Shown here: positions 1-5,804 of the stretch, in pieces | How positions within the stretch are numbered: position 1 is the first letter of the stretch | Layout: every line of letters starts with the position of its first letter | DNA from: JARRNO01 sp037384885 | Lineage (GTDB): Bacteria; Acidobacteriota; UBA4820; DSQY01 | NCBI GenBank assembly: GCA_037384885.1 | Contig: JARRNO010000124.1 | Location: 1 to 6,502, forward strand | Length of the DNA stretch: 6,502 nt | Direction of reading: 5' to 3' | The notes under the pieces: generated by a model | What the model saw: the letters and a program-made list of their open reading frames with translations, nothing else | What the model was told of the DNA's origin: nothing | Databases searched by the model: none | Made by a program: the position numbers and the translations under genes

Positions 1-536
1 TCCTTGACTTCCCGGGCGTGGGCACCCTCGAATCATTTAACACCGACGGTCTCAGGACGCTTCTTAAAACGATCGACGTTCCAAATATGAAAGAGAAGAC
101 CCTTCGGTACCCCGGCCACGCCGAAAGGATGCGGATGCTTCGCGAAACTGGGTTCTTCGACAAGGCGCCTATGGATGTGGGCGGGGCTCCCGTTGCGCCT
201 CTCGATGTGACGTCACAGCTCCTCTTCTCGCAGTGGCGGCTTCCAGAAGGTGAGGAAGATCTGACGGTGATGAGGGTAATCCTGGAGGGCGAAAAGGACG
301 GCCGACCCGCCCGCAGACGCTTTGACCTGTTCGACCGTTACGACAAAGAGACCCGAACGACCTCGATGGCGAGAACAACCGGTTATACATGCACGGCAGG
401 CGTCCGCGCTCTCGCGGCAGGACTGTACCGGACGCCAGGCATCACACCCCCGGAATTCCTCGGGCGGGATGAGGGCTGCTTCGATTTCATGATGGAAAAG
501 CTGGTGGAGCGCGGCGTTGTTTTCAGGGCATCCTGA
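1..536 (+). CDS. Saccharopine dehydrogenase-family oxidoreductase, C-terminal part (5' truncated by window)
   Basis: The reading frame is open from the first complete codon (base 3) to the TGA at 534-536, giving 177 residues. The GTG at 18 is an internal valine (LDFPGVGTLESF), not a start, because the frame continues upstream out of the window. The visible part looks like the C-terminal domain of the saccharopine dehydrogenase (Lys9-like) family: the stretch ESFNTDGLRTLL is followed by NMKEKTLRYPGHAERM, and further on comes TTSMARTTGYTCTAGVRALA. Proteins of this family are cytosolic NAD(P)-dependent enzymes of about 400 residues that act on saccharopine or related amino-acid adducts in lysine metabolism. 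The N-terminal Rossmann domain would lie upstream of the window. Exact substrate cannot be decided, since the family also includes lysine dehydrogenases and uncharacterised members. It converges on the anti-sigma gene with a 17-base gap. Confidence 0.85.
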   Translation, partial: LDFPGVGTLESFNTDGLRTLLKTIDVPNMKEKTLRYPGHAERMRMLRETGFFDKAPMDVGGAPVAPLDVTSQLLFSQWRLPEGEEDLTVMRVILEGEKDGRPARRRFDLFDRYDKETRTTSMARTTGYTCTAGVRALAAGLYRTPGITPPEFLGRDEGCFDFMMEKLVERGVVFRAS

Positions 537-550
537 GCCCGGTCCCGGGC
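537..550. repeat. Short perfect inverted repeat between convergent genes
   Basis: GCCCGG-TC-CCGGGC is a perfect 6-bp inverted repeat immediately after the oxidoreductase stop codon. It fills most of the 17-base gap between two convergent genes. It could fold in either transcript, but no T-run follows on either strand, so it lacks the hallmark of an intrinsic terminator. It may slow polymerase or stabilise a 3' end. That role is inference only. Confidence 0.4.
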
Positions 551-553
551 GGA

Positions 554-1096
554 TCAGGAAGGGTGTTCACGCCATCGCTCCGATGCCGGGAGCATGACCC
601 GAGCCACAAGGACGAGAGAAAACAGCAGTGTGACAAACATCGCCGCAAAGAGAGCCTTGCCGCCGTCCGTTTGGAGGAAGGGAACCATTTGGAGCAGGGT
701 CTGCTTCAGGTGGTAGATCCAAGGAAACAGCCCTTCCAGCATTCTGGCGACGGGTTGCGGCCATTTCCAGTCATGCACGAAGCCGGGCAGCGCAAAGAAT
801 ACGCCCGCCAGAATGCCCCCCACCATGACCGCGGTGACAGCCGCGTCCACTAAGCGCTCGTGGATTTCACGCCGGAAAAGCCGCCGTACGGCCGCCTGGG
901 CCAGCAGGGCGACCCGCCTCTCCGTCGCCATCGAAAGATGGGGCGACCAGTCCGGAGCGTCAAGCATCAGCTCTTCCAGCCGGAGTGAAAAGCGGCATTT
1001 CGGACAGGAGTCCAAGTGCTGTCTCACCTGTGCGGGCCGGTCGCCCCACCGTGAAATACCCTGTTCCAGCCACTGCTCAAATTCCAAACAGTTCAT
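554..1096 (-). CDS. Zinc-type (ZAS) membrane anti-sigma factor, cognate to the adjacent ECF sigma factor
   Basis: This 180-residue protein should hold the upstream-encoded sigma factor inactive at the membrane until a signal arrives. Residues 1-40 carry the zinc-binding anti-sigma signature: C3, then H27-x3-C31-x2-C34 (HLDSCPKC). Two hydrophobic segments follow, at about 83-107 and 146-169, separated by a roughly 38-residue segment predicted to face the periplasm (108-145, rich in W and P). The N-terminal sigma-binding domain and a short C-terminal tail should therefore be cytoplasmic. The start is ATG at 1096, which overlaps the sigma factor's TGA as ATGA, typical of translational coupling. 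The frame is open further upstream (to 1291), but that part lies inside the sigma gene and is rejected. Sequence identity beyond the ZAS motif is not recognised. The stimulus is unknown. Confidence 0.88.
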   Translation of the reverse strand: MNCLEFEQWLEQGISRWGDRPAQVRQHLDSCPKCRFSLRLEELMLDAPDWSPHLSMATERRVALLAQAAVRRLFRREIHERLVDAAVTAVMVGGILAGVFFALPGFVHDWKWPQPVARMLEGLFPWIYHLKQTLLQMVPFLQTDGGKALFAAMFVTLLFSLVLVARVMLPASERWREHPS

Positions 1097-1659
1097 GATG
1101 ACCGCTCCTCGACCAGATTGGCGATACGCTGACGAAGCGCTGAACGTCCGCGGTGCAGATGGGTCTTGACGGTTCCTACGGGGGCTCCCGTCACATGCGC
1201 GATTTCCTCCACGGAAAATCCAGCCCAGTAATAGAGGTTCAGCACCTCCCCCTGGGAAGGGTGAAGCTGATCTAACGCCAAGAGAATCCATTCCCGTAGA
1301 CGCTTTTGATCCAAGGCTTCTTCCAGGGAGACCGACGTATCCTGAATTTCCGCAGCAGCATCCTCCTCGACGGCCGGCTCCTCGCGCCGGGCGCGGAGGT
1401 GATCCGCCGCCGTGTTGTGGGCGACCCGGAAGATCCAGGTCTTCAGGCTGCTCTTATGTCGGAAACGGGATAGACCTTTCAGCACCTTCAAGAAAGTTTC
1501 CTGGCATAGGTCTTCCGCCAAATCCCGCTTTCCACCCGTCATGCGCAGCATGAGGGCAAGAACGTATACCTCGTAATGGACCATGATCCGCTCGAAAGCG
1601 GCTGGGTCACCGTTCTTGAAGCGCAGAATCCATTCCCGCTCATTCGGCAGCGGCTCCAC
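1093..1659 (-). CDS. ECF-type RNA polymerase sigma-70 factor (RpoE-like)
   Basis: This 188-residue protein is a group 4 sigma factor that directs RNA polymerase to a small alternative regulon. Region 2 spans about residues 21-89. It includes the polymerase-binding stretch DLAEDLCQETFLKVLKGL (47-64) and the -10 recognition segment around RHKSSLKTWIFRVAHNTAAD. An acidic linker (93-118) leads to region 4 (about 123-176), with the helix-turn-helix stretch FSVEEIAHVTGAPVGTVKTH (148-167) that reads the -35 element. There is no region 1.1 or 3 and no C-terminal extension, so it is a minimal ECF factor. The start is GTG at 1659, chosen because AAAGGAGA lies 8 bases upstream. It is co-transcribed and translationally coupled with the anti-sigma gene. 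A good ECF promoter stands just upstream on the same strand, so autoregulation is likely. The ECF subgroup was not determined. Confidence 0.95.
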   Translation of the reverse strand: MEPLPNEREWILRFKNGDPAAFERIMVHYEVYVLALMLRMTGGKRDLAEDLCQETFLKVLKGLSRFRHKSSLKTWIFRVAHNTAADHLRARREEPAVEEDAAAEIQDTSVSLEEALDQKRLREWILLALDQLHPSQGEVLNLYYWAGFSVEEIAHVTGAPVGTVKTHLHRGRSALRQRIANLVEERSS

Positions 1660-1667
1660 AGCGGCCG

Positions 1668-1675
1668 TCTCCTTT
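1668..1675 (-). promoter_or_regulatory. Ribosome binding site for the sigma-factor gene
   Basis: AAAGGAGA on the minus strand lies 8 bases before the GTG at 1659. It is the reason for choosing that GTG start. It sits almost at the predicted 5' end of the transcript, so the leader would be very short. Confidence 0.75.
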
Positions 1676-1682
1676 GCCTTCT

Positions 1683-1711
1683 TTGACGAAGGAACTCACT
1701 ATTCGGTTTCA
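1683..1711 (-). promoter_or_regulatory. Predicted ECF-type promoter of the sigma/anti-sigma operon
   Basis: On the minus strand, TGAAAC (1711-1706) is followed after 17 bases by CGTCAA (1688-1683). TGAAAC -35 and CGTC -10 elements are characteristic of many ECF sigma-factor promoters. Transcription would begin near 1676-1680, just ahead of the Shine-Dalgarno site at 1675-1668. Autoregulation by the encoded sigma factor is the usual pattern in this family and is inferred here. The divergent promoter at 1731-1759 has the same elements and spacing. Confidence 0.72.
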
Positions 1712-1742
1712 CCCCTTCCGCGGGCGGGGCTGAAACCGGAAT
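1701..1742. repeat. Imperfect palindrome carrying the -35 elements of two divergent promoters
   Basis: CGGTTTCA (1704-1711) and TGAAACCG (1731-1738) are exact inverted copies. Inside them, CCCC (1712-1715) pairs with GGGG (1726-1729), leaving C1730 unpaired. Outside them, ATT (1701-1703) pairs with AAT (1740-1742), leaving G1739 unpaired. The arms coincide with the predicted -35 elements of the two outward promoters. The palindrome lies upstream of both predicted transcription starts, so it would not be transcribed as an RNA hairpin. It should therefore act as a DNA-level element. Confidence 0.75.
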
Positions 1743-1759
1743 CACCGTCCCTCCGTCTA
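1731..1759 (+). promoter_or_regulatory. Predicted ECF-type promoter of the divergent membrane-protein gene
   Basis: TGAAAC (1731-1736) is followed after 17 bases by CGTCTA (1754-1759). A start near 1764-1767 would give a leader of roughly 15-18 bases that begins close to the AAAGGAGG site at 1768-1775. Element sequence and spacing match the opposite-strand promoter at 1683-1711. The same ECF sigma factor is therefore the likely driver (inference). Confidence 0.72.
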
Positions 1760-1781
1760 AGCAGTTGAAAGGAGGCGAGGC

Positions 1782-2189
1782 ATGGGTTCCCTATCGAATA
1801 CATTCTTTTCGTTCTTGATCCCTCTGGTGGGGATGGCTCTCGGCGGTTTTGTCGTGGCGGTGGTTTTCTTTTTTATTTACAGGATCCGCATGATCGAACA
1901 CAAAGAGAATCTTGCGGCCATCGAGAAGGGCATTCTTCCAAAGGAAATGAAGAGCCGCCGGACCAGATATCACCACGACCGACAGCGCTCATACGCCCGG
2001 CGGGCCACCTGGTGGCTGTCCGTCGGTATCGGGTTGACCATCGCTCTCTGGGTGTCGGCGCCCCACAGTCCCGCTTGGGTATGGGGCTTTTTCCTCGCGG
2101 TGATCGGACTGGGATACCTGGTGTATTGGACCCTGTTTGAGCGGCACGGTCTGTCCGAAACAGAGTCTCATAAACAGGACGAAGATTAG
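1782..2189 (+). CDS. Small three-helix membrane protein, DUF6249-like
   Basis: This 135-residue protein has no known enzymatic motif. Residues 9-33 form a strongly hydrophobic segment. A highly basic segment (34-75) follows, containing IEHKENLAAIEKGILP (39-54), which resembles the conserved motif of DUF6249-type small membrane proteins. Two more hydrophobic segments lie at about 76-93 and 98-117, and the tail is polar and acidic. By the positive-inside rule, the basic segment should be cytoplasmic. The start is ATG at 1782, with AAAGGAGG ending 6 bases upstream. The gene is divergent from the ECF sigma gene and preceded by a matching ECF promoter, so it is probably a direct target of that sigma factor and may take part in an envelope response. 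The DUF assignment is from memory of the motif, and the molecular function is unknown. Confidence 0.87.
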   Translation: MGSLSNTFFSFLIPLVGMALGGFVVAVVFFFIYRIRMIEHKENLAAIEKGILPKEMKSRRTRYHHDRQRSYARRATWWLSVGIGLTIALWVSAPHSPAWVWGFFLAVIGLGYLVYWTLFERHGLSETESHKQDED

Positions 2190-2206
2190 CCGGCGCGTTC
2201 AGAAAG

Positions 2207-2776
2207 TTAGGTGGTACCCAGGCTTTCCAGCTCGACGGCAAGGGATTCCGCCAGGGCTGAGGGGTCCCTCTCCACTCTGAGCAGCCGGCGGTGTTCAGCC
2301 GCGAGAAATCCCTCCTCCACCTGATGGTCGAACAACGCCAGGAGCTGATCGAAAAAACCCTCCACATTCAGAAGGATGCATGGCTTTTGGTGAATGCCCA
2401 GCTGCGCCCATGTGAGAGCCTCGCAGAGCTCGTCCAGTGTCCCGTACCCCCCGGGAAGCGCGATGAAGGCCTCACAAAGCCGGTTCATGAGAGCTTTTCG
2501 CTCATGCATGGTTTGCACTACGCGGAGTTCCGTCAAACCGCGGTGGCCGAGTTCGCGGTCGAGGAGAGCCTGGGGAATGACCCCAATGACCTCGCCTCCC
2601 GCGGCGAGAGCGGCATCCGCCGCCACACCCATCAGCCCTATGTGTCCTCCTCCGTAAACCAAGCCGATTCCCCTCTCCCCCAACGACCGGCCGAGTTGTT
2701 CCGCCGCGCCGGCGTAAACCGGCCCGAATCCCCTGGACGAACCGCAAAAAACACAAACCCGCAACGGACCGTTCAC
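2207..2776 (-). CDS. LOG-family nucleoside 5'-monophosphate phosphoribohydrolase (TIGR00730)
   Basis: This 189-residue cytosolic Rossmann-like protein belongs to the LOG family, annotated as cytokinin riboside 5'-monophosphate phosphoribohydrolase. Family members hydrolyse the N-glycosidic bond of nucleoside monophosphates, releasing base and ribose 5-phosphate. Visible signatures in order are VCVFCGSSRG (7-16), YGGGHIGLMG (41-50), MHERKALM (90-97) and the phosphate-binding, catalytic motif PGGYGTLDE (108-116). R93 and E116 are the expected active-site residues. Length is typical of the short bacterial LOG type. The start is GTG at 2776, supported by GGGGAGG 8 bases upstream. It lies 19 bases after pntB on the same strand and is probably the last gene of that operon. 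It converges on the 1782-2189 gene with a 17-base gap and no recognisable terminator. The natural substrate in bacteria is uncertain. Confidence 0.93.
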   Translation of the reverse strand: MNGPLRVCVFCGSSRGFGPVYAGAAEQLGRSLGERGIGLVYGGGHIGLMGVAADAALAAGGEVIGVIPQALLDRELGHRGLTELRVVQTMHERKALMNRLCEAFIALPGGYGTLDELCEALTWAQLGIHQKPCILLNVEGFFDQLLALFDHQVEEGFLAAEHRRLLRVERDPSALAESLAVELESLGTT

Positions 2777-2795
2777 CGACCCCGCCTCCCCGGCA

Positions 2796-4187
2796 TCAGC
2801 CCGCCTCCTTCAATGCCGACACGAGATCCAGAACAGCCTTCTTACCATCGTTGAAATACATGAGGGTATTGTCCCTGGCGAAAAGGGGGTTTGGCACGCC
2901 GGCAAAACCGGGGCTGAGGCTTCTTTTGATCACCACGACGGTACGGGCCTCGTCCACGTTGAGAATCGGCATCCCCGCGATGGGGGAATCCGAAGCTTCC
3001 CGCGCCAGTGGGTTCACCACGTCGTTGGCCCCGATGACAATGGCGATGTCCGTCTGCTGGAAGGATGGATTGGCTTCTTCCATGGTCTTGAGCTTGTCAT
3101 ACGGAACGTTCGCTTCCGCCAGCAAGACGTTCATGTGGCCGGGCATGCGTCCCGCCACGGGGTGAATGGCGAACTCCACCTCGATACCCCGTTCCTCCAG
3201 CAGGTTCATGAGATCCCGAACCGCATGCTGAGCCTGGGCGACGGCCATACCGTAACCCGGCACCACGACGACACGGCGCGCCGCTTCGAAGATCATGGCC
3301 AGTTCCTCGGCCGTTGTGGACTTGATGCGTCCTTCGTAAATGGCTTCCCCTTCACCGGGGCCGCCGCCAGACTCCGTCATGCCCATCAGCACCTTTCCCA
3401 GAGAGCGGTTCATGGCCCGGCACATGATCTGGGACAGGATGATGCCGGATGCACCCACGAGGGACCCGGCGATGATCAGCACGTTGTTGTTCAACACGAA
3501 GCCCGTGGCCGCCGCGGCCAGGCCCGAATAGCTGTTGAGCAGTGCGATCACGACGGGCATGTCGGCGCCGCCCACCGGGATCGTGACCAGAACGCCGAGA
3601 ACCGAAGCGACCGCGACAAGCACCCAGTAAGTCCAGACATCGGACGGCGCCAGAACCAGCCAGACGCCGAATCCGGCGCTGACGCCCCCCAGCAGGGCGT
3701 TTAACACCTGTTGCCCCGGGACTAGAATGGATTTGCCGGGCATGATTTCCTGAAGCTTGGCGAAGGCCACCAGGCTTCCCCAGAAGGTGACGGCTCCGAT
3801 GATCCCCGAGGCGGCGGTGGATATGGTGAGCTGGCGCCCGGCGGCGCCTCCCTGGTAAATGATCTCGATGTAGGCGGCGCCGGCCACGAGCACGGAGGCG
3901 CCTCCTCCAAAGCCGTTGAGCAGGGCCACCATTTGGGGCATGGCGGTCATCTTGATTTTCACCGCCAGCAAGACGCCGAAAGCGCTGCCCACCACCAGTC
4001 CGGCCAGGATAACCCAGTATCCCACGATGTGCTGGTCGAGCAGCGTGACGACGATAGCAAGAAGCATTCCCAGCGCCCCGATCATGTTGCCGCGCACTGC
4101 CGTCCGGGGATGCGCCAGACCCTTCAGGCCCACGATGAACAGGACGGCGGCGATCAGGTAGGCGAGGTTGATCAGTGTGGGATTCAC
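2796..4187 (-). CDS. pntB: NAD(P) transhydrogenase subunit beta
   Basis: PntB carries most of the proton channel (domain II) and the NADP(H)-binding domain III of the inner-membrane transhydrogenase, which transfers hydride from NADH to NADP+ using the proton gradient. The 463 residues match the usual length (about 462 in E. coli). Residues 1-260 are a series of hydrophobic helices. Residues 285-463 form domain III, with the NADP-binding stretch VVVVPGYGMAVAQAQ (306-320), then IHPVAGRMPGHMNVLLAEA (341-359), VIGANDVVNP (384-393) and KRSLSPGFAGVPNPLF (421-436). The start is GTG at 4187, 3 bases after the pntAB stop, with AAGGA 7 bases upstream. At position 91, where E. coli PntB has the proton-channel histidine, this protein has asparagine (LLNGFGGGAS, 89-98). 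N218 and S138, in other conserved channel motifs, are retained. Confidence 0.97.
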   Translation of the reverse strand: MNPTLINLAYLIAAVLFIVGLKGLAHPRTAVRGNMIGALGMLLAIVVTLLDQHIVGYWVILAGLVVGSAFGVLLAVKIKMTAMPQMVALLNGFGGGASVLVAGAAYIEIIYQGGAAGRQLTISTAASGIIGAVTFWGSLVAFAKLQEIMPGKSILVPGQQVLNALLGGVSAGFGVWLVLAPSDVWTYWVLVAVASVLGVLVTIPVGGADMPVVIALLNSYSGLAAAATGFVLNNNVLIIAGSLVGASGIILSQIMCRAMNRSLGKVLMGMTESGGGPGEGEAIYEGRIKSTTAEELAMIFEAARRVVVVPGYGMAVAQAQHAVRDLMNLLEERGIEVEFAIHPVAGRMPGHMNVLLAEANVPYDKLKTMEEANPSFQQTDIAIVIGANDVVNPLAREASDSPIAGMPILNVDEARTVVVIKRSLSPGFAGVPNPLFARDNTLMYFNDGKKAVLDLVSALKEAG

Positions 4188-4190
4188 AGC

Positions 4191-4472
4191 TCAGTCCTTC
4201 TTCCTGAACATGCCCAGCATACGGTGGGTCACAAGAAAGCCCCCGATCACGTTGATGGTCGCAAAGACAACCGCCGTAAAGCCAAGGATCGTCGTCAAGA
4301 GCGTCAGTTTGGCGCCCGAAGAAAGGATCGCGCCGATGAGCGTAATCCCTGAGATGGCGTTCGATCCAGACATGAGGGGCGTGTGGAGAATCGGGGGCAC
4401 CTTCGTAATGACTTCGAACCCGACGAAAATCGCCAGCACAAAGACCGTCAGAACCATCACAAATGCTTCCAT
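4191..4472 (-). CDS. pntAB: NAD(P) transhydrogenase subunit alpha, part 2 (membrane segment)
   Basis: This 93-residue protein supplies the transmembrane helices that are fused to the C-terminus of PntA in E. coli but encoded separately in many bacteria. It has three hydrophobic segments at about 4-22, 38-54 and 57-82, the conserved loop LHTPLMSGSNAISG (29-42) and a basic tail. Two in-frame ATGs lie further upstream (4493 and 4487). I prefer the ATG at 4472 because GGAGGG sits 7 bases before it and because family members usually begin only a few residues before the first helix. From that start, the gap after pntAA is 33 bases. It is followed by pntB after 3 bases, so the two are probably translated together. 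Residue 41 is serine, at the place where I recall Thermus having a channel histidine. Confidence 0.93.
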   Translation of the reverse strand: MEAFVMVLTVFVLAIFVGFEVITKVPPILHTPLMSGSNAISGITLIGAILSSGAKLTLLTTILGFTAVVFATINVIGGFLVTHRMLGMFRKKD

Positions 4473-4479
4473 GGTTGAA

Positions 4480-4485
4480 CCCTCC
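4480..4485 (-). promoter_or_regulatory. Ribosome binding site deciding the pntAB start
   Basis: GGAGGG on the minus strand lies 7 bases before the ATG at 4472. The upstream ATG candidates at 4493 and 4487 have no well-placed Shine-Dalgarno sequence; the nearest GGAGG is about 20 bases from the first. This favours the shorter 93-residue protein. Confidence 0.65.
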
Positions 4486-4505
4486 ATGGTCATGAGCTCA
4501 GGAGA

Positions 4506-5684
4506 TCATTCCTCCGGCTCCAACACCGCCTTAACCGCCGGGTGAACCACTTCCCCGTCCTTCGCCACGAGGGTGTCGCGGGTAATTTCGTCGGCCAGGT
4601 CGGGAACGAATCCGCCAACGCCCTCACCGGTTCCGGCCTGCTCGAGCACGTGAAGCAGGAACGAGGCGATGTTTTTCCCGTACATCTGGCTGGCATGATA
4701 GGGCGTGGCCGCGGGCAGGTTGCCCGGTCCCAGAATGGTGACCCCGGCCTCCATAACTTCTTCATCCACCCGGGTCAATTCGCAGTTGCCGCCCCGTTCC
4801 GCGGCCAGGTCCACAATCACTGAACCCGGCCGCATGGCGCGAACCATATCGGCGGTTACGAGGACGGGAGCCTTCTTGCCGGGCACCGCCGCCGTCGTCA
4901 CCACCACATCGCTGTCACGGACCACCCGACCCATGAACTCCCGCTGTTTCTTATAGAAAGCCTCATCCATGGCCTTCGCATAGCCCCCGCCGCCTTCCGC
5001 GTCTTCCGCTTCCAGGGGAATCTCCAGGAATCGGGCGCCGAGGCTTTCCACCTGCTCCTTCACGGCGGGACGCAGATCATACGCCTCCACGACGGCTCCA
5101 AGCCGCCGGGCCGTCGCGACGGCCTGTAAGCCGGCCACGCCGGCGCCAACTATGAAAACCTTGGCCGGGCTGATCGTCCCCGCCGCGGTCATCATCAGCG
5201 GAAACATTCTGGGTAGGCGGTCGGCGGCCATCAGGACGGCTTTATAGCCGGAAACGGTCGCCATGGAAGACAGCGCGTCCATGCCCTGGGCCCGGGTGAT
5301 TCTCGGCATGAGTTCGAGCGCGAAGAGGAACACTCCCTTTTTCGCGAGTTCCCCCGCCGCATGCGGGTTGGACAGCGGCTCGTGGAAGCCGGCCAGAACT
5401 TGTCCGGGCCGGACCAGCTTCAAGTCGGTCTTCCCATGGCCGGCGTCCGCTCCATATCCCCTCACCTGGAGGATGATGTCGGCCTCCTCGAACACCGACG
5501 GCCGGTCGGGCGCAATTCCGGCACCCTTTTCGCGGTACAGGCCGTCGGGATACCCCGCTTCCATGCCTACGCCGCTCTGCACCCGCACCTCGTGACCCGC
5601 CTTTGCGAGGAGCTGGACCGAAGCGGGGACGAGGGCCGCCCGCCTTTCTCCCGGGTAAATTTCCTTTGGGACGCCGACAATCAT
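4506..5684 (-). CDS. pntAA: NAD(P) transhydrogenase subunit alpha, part 1 (NAD-binding)
   Basis: This 392-residue soluble subunit is domain I of the proton-translocating transhydrogenase, which binds NAD(H) at the cytoplasmic face and passes hydride to domain III of PntB. The N-terminus MIVGVPKEIYPGERRAALVP (1-20) is the classic AlaDH/PNT N-terminal signature. PRITRAQGMD (127-136) corresponds to the RQD loop, with R128, Q133 and D136 present. The Rossmann motif VFIVGAGVAGLQA (176-188) is followed by AYDLRPAVKEQ (201-211), whose aspartate favours NAD over NADP. GPGNLPAATPYHASQMYGKN (319-338) is also typical of the family. It ends before the membrane region, so the alpha subunit is of the split type. 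The start is ATG at 5682-5684, with AGGAGG 4 bases upstream. It is the first gene of the operon pntAA-pntAB-pntB-LOG. Confidence 0.97.
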   Translation of the reverse strand: MIVGVPKEIYPGERRAALVPASVQLLAKAGHEVRVQSGVGMEAGYPDGLYREKGAGIAPDRPSVFEEADIILQVRGYGADAGHGKTDLKLVRPGQVLAGFHEPLSNPHAAGELAKKGVFLFALELMPRITRAQGMDALSSMATVSGYKAVLMAADRLPRMFPLMMTAAGTISPAKVFIVGAGVAGLQAVATARRLGAVVEAYDLRPAVKEQVESLGARFLEIPLEAEDAEGGGGYAKAMDEAFYKKQREFMGRVVRDSDVVVTTAAVPGKKAPVLVTADMVRAMRPGSVIVDLAAERGGNCELTRVDEEVMEAGVTILGPGNLPAATPYHASQMYGKNIASFLLHVLEQAGTGEGVGGFVPDLADEITRDTLVAKDGEVVHPAVKAVLEPEE

Positions 5685-5719
5685 GCCGCCTCCTGCGCGT
5701 TGAATGAACCGTTACGGTC

Positions 5720-5728
5720 AGTATAACA
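5720..5728 (-). promoter_or_regulatory. Predicted extended -10 promoter of the pnt operon
   Basis: On the minus strand, TGTTATACT (5728-5720) matches the extended -10 consensus TGnTATAAT except for one base. The -35 region about 16-18 bases upstream (TTCCTG or ATTCCT, near 5742-5748) is poor, as is common for extended -10 promoters. Transcription would start near 5713, giving a leader of about 28 bases before the pntAA ATG. The rest of the 120-base gap to the upstream gene (5729-5804) holds short GC palindromes (for example CCGGCGCCGG at 5772-5781) but no T-run terminator. Confidence 0.55.
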
Positions 5729-5804
5729 GCAGATTAGGCGGCAGGAATTTCATCCGGACGTCCATCGCATTCCGGCGCCGGCGTCAACGCCCGTTCGGGA
5801 CCCG

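Noticed and set aside
18..20. GTG at 18 as the start of the first gene
   Set aside because: The frame is open upstream to the window edge and reads conserved-looking sequence, so the gene is truncated rather than starting here.
537..550. Intrinsic terminator between the oxidoreductase and anti-sigma genes
   Set aside because: The hairpin is perfect but only 6 bp with a 2-base loop, and no T-run follows on either strand.
1097..1291. Upstream extension of the anti-sigma reading frame (to 1291)
   Set aside because: It lies wholly inside the sigma-factor gene in another frame, has no family resemblance, and the ATGA overlap at 1096-1093 gives a natural start.
1701..1742. Palindrome as an RNA hairpin, riboswitch or terminator
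   Set aside because: It lies upstream of both predicted transcription starts, so neither transcript should contain it. A DNA-level role fits better.
2291..2854. Plus-strand open frame opposite the LOG gene and the pntB 3' end
   Set aside because: It has no recognisable domain, spans a gene boundary of a clear minus-strand operon, and has no convincing ribosome binding site.
3135..3704. Long plus-strand open frame opposite pntB
   Set aside because: The translation is low-complexity, rich in H, R and D, with no motif. It is a codon shadow of the well-supported pntB.
5759..5787. Sigma-70 promoter based on TTGACG on the minus strand (5787-5782)
   Set aside because: The hexamer 17 bases downstream is TGGACG, which is not a -10 element. 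The extended -10 at 5728-5720 is much better.
5772..5799. Terminator downstream of the TauE/SafE gene (CCGGCGCCGG and CCCG-TT-CGGG repeats)
   Set aside because: The repeats are short and GC-only with no T-run, so they are likely chance in GC-rich DNA.
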